Below, one piece after another: positions 7,118 to 10,041 of a DNA stretch of 10,041 nt; positions within the stretch are counted from its first letter, which is position 1, and each line of letters opens with the position of its first letter. Below the pieces are notes generated by a model. It was not told where the DNA came from, made no database searches, and was given only the letters and a program-made list of their open reading frames with translations. This DNA is from Bacillota bacterium (lineage in GTDB: Bacteria; Bacillota; Dethiobacteria; Dethiobacterales; Dethiobacteraceae): positions 1 to 10,041 of the forward strand of contig QLUI01000041.1 in NCBI GenBank assembly GCA_018725345.1, written 5' to 3'. Made by a program: the position numbers and the translations under genes.

Positions 7118-8160
7118 ACCAAATCCTTTATTGCCACAATGTGAAAGGACGGGGTTACGAAGGGAGGCAGAATCGATGGAAACTTCCTTAGAATGGGCGA
7201 AAGCACTCTGGCAATAAAAACCTTCGCGTATGGAGTTCCGGGAGGGACTCCCGCATATGCCCAAGGAGGTGCCGTGAACCTACATCGAAAACCTCTTCCC
7301 TGGAGATCTTTGGTGAGCTTGAGGGGGTTAAACCCAAGCTCTGGGAATTCTCCTGTATAAGGGTTTCTATAAGGGAAGGAAGCCTTTTGGCAGATCTTCC
7401 CTGTAGTCATGAACTCTTCAGCTGCTTTGGTTATTTGCTCTCCATACATCCCTTGAGTTTTTCTGGCGATCAACTTTAATGTTTTATCATCTAGCGAAGG
7501 ACAAAGTTGATGGAGGATGCTTATTCTAGCTTCAAAAAAGCATAATTTGTCAACTTCACGGCCATGCCTTGCCATATGCTCACGGATGGGACCATGCTCA
7601 GCTCTTTTCCACTCCCTCCGGCTTTGAATTCTGCTGAGCAAAAACAAGTCATTGTTCCCATCACTGATATACAAGATTCCTCCAGGGCGTAAGATGTGTT
7701 GAATCTTATCTAACAAAAGCGAGGTGTCCCTGATGTGGGAGATAGCCTCTTGCAGAATCACCACATCATAGGAGCTTGAGGAATAATCAGTAAGTAGAAA
7801 GTCCCCCTTCTCAGCCTTAATGTTTAATTGAGGGAATTCTCTGAGCAATGTCCGAAACCCTTCGGTCATCTCCCCAGAAATATCAATGCCATAGGCTTTG
7901 CGGCAACCAAGCAGCGCAAAACATATCAATCCTAACCCGAACCCACAGCCAATATTTAAAATGTCCTTTTCTTTAGCTTCTAATAAATCGAAAATGGCAG
8001 CTTGTTGTAGGAAGTAATTTCTCGAACCATCTTTGGTAGTTACTATAGTCTTGAAATAGTCGTAAAAAAGAGGCTTCATCTTGTCACTGAGGGTAGGGTT
8101 AAGAATAACACTCTGGAACTCTTGGATTTCCTTATTATATTTTCTTGCGTTTAGTTTCAT
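7114..8160 (-). CDS. Class I SAM-dependent methyltransferase
   Basis: This 348-residue protein is larger than a minimal methyltransferase, with an N-terminal cap (1-65) and a long C-terminal region. Motif I is ILNIGCGFGLGL (67-78), motif II reads KAYGIDISGEMTEGF (88-102), the GDFLLTDY strand (119-126) follows, then YDVVILQEAISHI (131-143) and HILRPGGILYISDG (155-168), which is typical of SAM enzymes with an SH pair in place of EH. The middle is rich in Arg, His and Trp, and the C-terminus contains many Pro and aromatic residues. The substrate is not recognisable; the context suggests a sugar or lipid-linked sugar. AAGGAG lies 12 nt before ATG 8160, and the preceding short frame stops directly against the start (TAA then ATG). 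The stop overlaps the GT2 start as ATGA, implying translational coupling. Confidence 0.85.
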   Translation of the reverse strand: MKLNARKYNKEIQEFQSVILNPTLSDKMKPLFYDYFKTIVTTKDGSRNYFLQQAAIFDLLEAKEKDILNIGCGFGLGLICFALLGCRKAYGIDISGEMTEGFRTLLREFPQLNIKAEKGDFLLTDYSSSSYDVVILQEAISHIRDTSLLLDKIQHILRPGGILYISDGNNDLFLLSRIQSRREWKRAEHGPIREHMARHGREVDKLCFFEARISILHQLCPSLDDKTLKLIARKTQGMYGEQITKAAEEFMTTGKICQKASFPYRNPYTGEFPELGFNPLKLTKDLQGRGFRCRFTAPPWAYAGVPPGTPYAKVFIARVLSPILRKFPSILPPFVTPSFHIVAIKDLV

Positions 8161-8280
8161 TTATCGGTTCTTCTCCTTACTATAAACTGGTAAGCACGGG
8201 TGATATGGTAGCAAGTCGTCTCTATCCTCAAGCCCGTTCCAGTTGAGGATGACGATGGAGACTTTGGGATAGCTATTCAT
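8161..8280 (-). pseudogene. 5' remnant of a GT2 glycosyltransferase (copy B), 39 codons
   Basis: The frame starts MNSYPKVSIVILNWNGLED, clearly the first strand of a GT2 enzyme like the intact gene at 7117. It then turns into unrelated sequence (RDDLLPYHPCLPVYSKEKN) and stops exactly against the ATG of the methyltransferase. Its ATG overlaps the stop of the HicB/HicA chimera as ATGAATAG. All catalytic motifs are missing, so it cannot be a transferase. Its translation might still help ribosomes reach the methyltransferase start. Homology to the intact gene ends after GAGGAT, at about the same base as in copy C. Confidence 0.75.
8224..8271 (-). repeat. 48-bp GT2 start-region repeat, copy B
   Basis: This copy codes YPKVSIVILNWNGLED. 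It has seven differences from copy A, six at third codon positions, and seven from copy C. It ends at GAGGAT, beyond which no similarity to the intact GT2 gene remains. Confidence 0.8.
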
Positions 8281-8584
8281 CATTCTTGAGCCACTGTTTT
8301 CTTGTGATTTCAGCCCGTTTTAAAATCCGCGATAGGGGGTCGACACCAATCTCTCTTTTATGAGGGTTTGGAATAGTTGGTGGAGGAATGGATAATCCCT
8401 TCTTTAGCCTGATTACAATCCAGCCATCAATGACCTCAGCTAAGTTTTTGCGACATTCCTCCAGGGTTTTTCCAGTCGCCCAAACACCGGCTAGACCTGG
8501 CACCTCCCCATAATATGGCTCCTCATCCTCAATGATCTCATACCTGGCTTGGGTTAGGCCAGCCTCAATATACTCAGTAATCAT
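8273..8584 (-). CDS. HicB antitoxin domain fused in frame to the C-terminal part of a HicA toxin (hicBA deletion chimera)
   Basis: The frame encodes 103 residues. Residues about 12-67 form the HicB partial RNase-H-like fold: ARYEIIEDEEPYYGEVPGL, ATGKTLEECRKNLAE and GWIVIRLKKGLSIP. The rest (TIPNPHKREIG, DPLSRILKRAEIT, RKQWL) does not look like HicB. It matches the usual end of HicA mRNA-interferase toxins, whose consensus reads roughly T-I/V-P-x-H-x-x-E-I-x-x-x-L-L-x-x-I-L-x-x-A-G-I-S-R-E-E-W/F. The HicA N-terminal half, with its GGKH catalytic His, is missing. An in-frame deletion joining hicB to hicA is the simplest explanation, and two ATTCC words flank the junction (around residues 66-72). 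Known HicB binds and neutralises HicA and represses its own operon; this product could keep folding or binding ability but not RNase activity. It has a strong Shine-Dalgarno site, no separate hicA nearby, and its stop overlaps the next stub. Confidence 0.82.
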   Translation of the reverse strand: MITEYIEAGLTQARYEIIEDEEPYYGEVPGLAGVWATGKTLEECRKNLAEVIDGWIVIRLKKGLSIPPPTIPNPHKREIGVDPLSRILKRAEITRKQWLKNDE

Positions 8585-8590
8585 GCCCTT

Positions 8591-8599
8591 TCCTCCCCT
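8591..8599 (-). promoter_or_regulatory. Strong ribosome binding site for the HicB/HicA chimera
   Basis: Read on the minus strand, AGGGGAGGA lies six bases before ATG 8584. It is the best Shine-Dalgarno match in this half of the window and fixes the chimera's start. The chimera is therefore probably translated independently of the truncated frame upstream. Confidence 0.6.
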
Positions 8600-8605
8600 T
8601 CAAGA

Positions 8606-8731
8606 TTATGGTATTCCACTTTGGGCCTCCTCGCAATAAAACTTCAACCACACAGTACTATTATAGCTTACATCCTCAGGACCATTCCAGTTGAGGATTA
8701 TGATTGAGACCTTGGGATACAACGTCTTCAC
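8606..8731 (-). pseudogene. 5' remnant of a GT2 glycosyltransferase (copy C), 41 codons
   Basis: From GTG 8731, which overlaps the upstream glycosyltransferase stop as GTGA, the frame reads MKTLYPKVSIIILNWNGPED. It then continues as unrelated residues (SYNSTVWLKFYCEEAQ) to TAA. The first part is a GT2 nucleotide-binding strand like the intact gene at 7117; everything downstream of it in the enzyme is missing. The frame also stays open upstream into the neighbouring gene, but the GTGA overlap is the likely original start. The sequence after the break, up to the chimera's ribosome site, may be the old leader of the hicBA cassette; a TATAAT occurs at about 8660-8665 on this strand without a convincing -35. 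Confidence 0.7.
8672..8719 (-). repeat. 48-bp GT2 start-region repeat, copy C
   Basis: This copy codes YPKVSIIILNWNGPED. It differs from copy A at six of 48 bases and from copy B at seven. As in copy B, similarity to the intact gene stops right after GAGGAT. Confidence 0.8.
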
Positions 8732-9501
8732 CCACTTCCTCTCAATAGAAGTTTCAATCCACCTTTTGCTAAGAATCCAGTTCTTTGTAAAATTAAGGGA
8801 TACGAAGTACTCCAATCTCCCGTAGTTGTATAAACCCGGTTAACATGATTTTTATGCTTCTTTAATAGCTTCCCTAAGGTTTGATAATACCCGTCAGGGA
8901 GTGAACCCAAGGATAAAATAGTTTGAAAGCGGCTTTTATTAGAAGCACCAGTAAACTTGTGATATACAAACATAGGTATCACATATGCACTAAGCCCCAA
9001 ACGCGCTTGACTTAAGCAATAATCCACTGTATATAGATGCCAGCTATCACAACACTTTTCATCAAACTGAAGCTTACTGAATACAGACTTAGGAATTATT
9101 ACCAAGCATTCATCTAGGGTTTGTACCTCTGTTGGCTTGTCAATATAAATTTCCCCAGCTAATTTCGGGGGATCACCATGCTTAATAACTGTCATCACAC
9201 CCTTCTCATCTTTCTTTCCTGCCACGCCCGCGATTCCAAGGTTAGGCAATTCATCTAAAACCTTTTCAACTTCTTCCAAAAAAGTATTTGAGGACAAATC
9301 TACATCTTGATGGACAAACATTATATACTTACCCTTTGCTTTCTTACCACCATAATTAAGCGCCTTAGCCGCTGACTTAAATGTATTTCTGGTATTATCT
9401 ATTTTTATCAACTCAAACTCAACGGTCTGGTTTTTAAGGCTTTTGAGCAACCAGTTATTGAGAATATTTTCGTTATTATAGACACAGACGACAGAAATCA
9501 T
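8728..9501 (-). CDS. GT2-like glycosyltransferase with VHQD motif (paralogue of the 3714-4493 gene)
   Basis: This 257-residue GT-A protein begins MISVVCVYNNENIL and has LIKIDNT (31-37), AAKALNYG (44-51), KYIMFVHQDVDL (58-69) with HQD as the metal-site motif, and LDECLVIIPKSVF (129-141). SWHLYTVDYCLSQARLGL (153-170) and VYHKFTG (179-185) form the probable acceptor/base side. The same blocks in the same order occur in the gene at 3714-4493, so the two are paralogues, probably adding different residues to one glycan. Their C-termini differ: here it is basic (KLLKKHKNH) without a long hydrophobic segment. ATG 9501 is preferred because it aligns with the paralogue and has AGGTGG 8 nt upstream; an in-frame GTG adds four residues. 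The stop overlaps the GT2 stub as GTGA. Confidence 0.87.
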   Translation of the reverse strand: MISVVCVYNNENILNNWLLKSLKNQTVEFELIKIDNTRNTFKSAAKALNYGGKKAKGKYIMFVHQDVDLSSNTFLEEVEKVLDELPNLGIAGVAGKKDEKGVMTVIKHGDPPKLAGEIYIDKPTEVQTLDECLVIIPKSVFSKLQFDEKCCDSWHLYTVDYCLSQARLGLSAYVIPMFVYHKFTGASNKSRFQTILSLGSLPDGYYQTLGKLLKKHKNHVNRVYTTTGDWSTSYPLILQRTGFLAKGGLKLLLRGSG

Positions 9502-9528
9502 TGAATAAACCACCTGCCAAGTTCGATG

Positions 9529-9621
9529 CTACCACCAAGCCAACACATTGTATTCTTCTTCTCTTAGCCAGTAGTTTGGTTCTAAGAGCCATGTGCCGTA
9601 AAAAGCGTAACCTTCTCGTCT
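9529..9621 (-). pseudogene. Short open 3'-end fragment of an unidentified gene
   Basis: Between a TGA and a TAG, a frame of 30 codons reads RREGYAFYGTWLLEPNYW, then LREEEYNVLAWW. Its composition (aromatic and Trp-rich, ordinary codons) looks like a true protein C-terminus rather than chance, but no family is recognised. It lies in a different frame from the decayed start at 9657-9854, so if both belonged to one gene there would be a frameshift or deletion between them. It ends about 28 nt before the next glycosyltransferase start. This is a weak call. Confidence 0.25.
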
Positions 9622-9656
9622 TCAGATCCAAAATATAAGCGGTTCTCTCTATAACA

Positions 9657-9854
9657 CTAGTTATCAATGCCAACGCCAGCCTTATCGAGATGGAAAGGAC
9701 TACCCTGCCTCCACCTCGCCTTAAATTCAAGAAGTCGCATGTTGGATGCATGTAAGCTTCTCAAGTTTTCAGCATTCTCATTCACCTTCTTACCAATAGC
9801 TATTATCCCAAATTATGCACGTAGCTTCGTTTTCGTGTCATTTTTTGCAGTCAT
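9657..9854 (-). pseudogene. Nonsense-interrupted start of an unidentified gene
   Basis: ATG 9854 overlaps the stop of the upstream gene as ATGA. The frame has a TAA at codon 14 (9813-9815), then stays open in the same phase for 51 more codons to TAG 9657-9659. The downstream part (KKVNENAENLRSLHASNMRL, then LEFKARWRQGSPFHLDKAG) has the look of a real helical protein. I do not recognise a family. Alternatives are a genuine 13-codon leader peptide plus a gene starting at a GTG near residue 23, or an assembly error at the TAA. A longer minus-strand frame overlapping 9476-9751 (Arg-rich, with a hydrophobic patch) competes for part of this region. The 350 bp between the flanking genes therefore look like decayed coding DNA. 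Confidence 0.35.
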
Positions 9855-10041
9855 TTAGATACATCATGCATTATCTGGGATAAATATTTCAATCCTGATT
9901 TTCTATATAAGTATCCGAATCCTAATTTTTCCAGAAAGTAGACCGTCCCGTTCCGAAGGACAAGACTGATAAAGCCGGTGGAAAAGTAACCCCAATGTAT
10001 GGGGTCGCGTAACAACGTCCAAACCATTTGCCGCCCGTAGG
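9851..10041 (-). CDS. C-terminal end of an unidentified protein entering from the right edge (partial)
   Basis: An open frame on the minus strand runs from the window edge (codons from 10039) to TGA 9851-9853, giving 62 residues. It contains WTLLRDPIHWGYFSTGF, SLVLRNGTVYFLEKLGFG and a basic tail ending HDVSK. Amphipathic, aromatic-rich helices of this sort are common at the ends of GT2 transferases and of B12/radical SAM proteins in glycan loci, but no diagnostic motif falls inside the window, so the family stays open. An internal ATG would leave only 58 residues, so the true start is most likely outside. It is the first visible gene of the minus-strand operon. Confidence 0.5.
   Translation of the reverse strand, partial: YGRQMVWTLLRDPIHWGYFSTGFISLVLRNGTVYFLEKLGFGYLYRKSGLKYLSQIMHDVSK

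Noticed and set aside
7118..7264. An upstream extension of the GT2 frame adding 49 residues
   Set aside because: It lies wholly inside the methyltransferase in another phase, has no conserved content, and the ATGA overlap at 7117 places the GT2 signature at its usual distance from the start.
8655..8665. TATAAT on the minus strand as a promoter for the HicB/HicA chimera
   Set aside because: No -35 element at a suitable distance was found; the match may be chance in AT-rich sequence.
7061..8719. CRISPR-like array from the three 48-bp copies
   Set aside because: Only three diverged copies at uneven spacing (hundreds of bases to over 1 kb), with coding-type differences and genes between them.
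9476..9751. A 91-codon minus-strand frame, Arg-rich with a hydrophobic patch
   Set aside because: It runs past the start of the 9501 transferase in another phase, starts with no clear ribosome site, and competes with two other protein-like phases. It could carry a fragment of a lost gene, but not as a whole ORF.
9667..9858. A 63-codon plus-strand frame
   Set aside because: It is antisense to the decayed minus-strand frame, has no ribosome site, and its hydrophobic content is the mirror of the opposite strand.

Overview
The window is part of a surface-glycan (polysaccharide or glycolipid) biosynthesis locus. It is packed with glycosyltransferases, SAM methyltransferases, a GT-C-like membrane protein and one cobalamin-binding radical SAM enzyme. 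Purine-rich Shine-Dalgarno sites, 4-nt stop/start overlaps and a HicBA toxin-antitoxin trace point to a bacterium or an archaeon with bacterial-style operons. The mixed codon use and gene content would suit an anaerobic environmental lineage, but nothing here fixes the taxon.

The two halves converge. The + strand (1-3743) reads: the tail of an upstream gene that may be a glycosyltransferase, a class I methyltransferase (226-882), a polytopic membrane protein with a C-terminal soluble domain (855-2579), and a GT4 glycosyltransferase (2601-3743). The - strand reads from the right edge down to 3714: the tail of an unidentified gene, a decayed stretch (about 9502-9854), a GT2-type transferase with a VHQD motif (9501-8728), a GT2 5' remnant, a HicB/HicA chimera (8584-8273), a second GT2 5' remnant, a methyltransferase (8160-7114), an intact GT2 (7117-6209), a remnant of the VHQD family, a B12/radical SAM protein (6069-4582), and a second VHQD transferase (4493-3714). 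The two operons meet tail to tail with a 30-bp overlap of coding 3' ends.

The probable joint role is assembly and decoration of a lipid-linked or surface glycan. The GT2 and GT4 enzymes would add sugars on the cytoplasmic side. The methyltransferases and the radical SAM protein would modify sugars or lipid. The GT-C-like protein would act at the membrane.

The most notable signal is in the right half, which is full of gene 5' stubs. Three copies of the same 48-bp GT2 start region occur (one intact gene, two stubs). Both stubs lose homology at about the same base, just after the NWNG motif. Each stub still overlaps the stop of the gene before it. A stub of the VHQD family, a nonsense-interrupted start near 9854 and an in-frame HicB-HicA fusion missing the toxin's N-terminal half show the same erosion or shuffling. 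This is either repeated deletion in a formerly tight operon or exchange of gene cassettes at a short conserved seam; sequence alone cannot decide.
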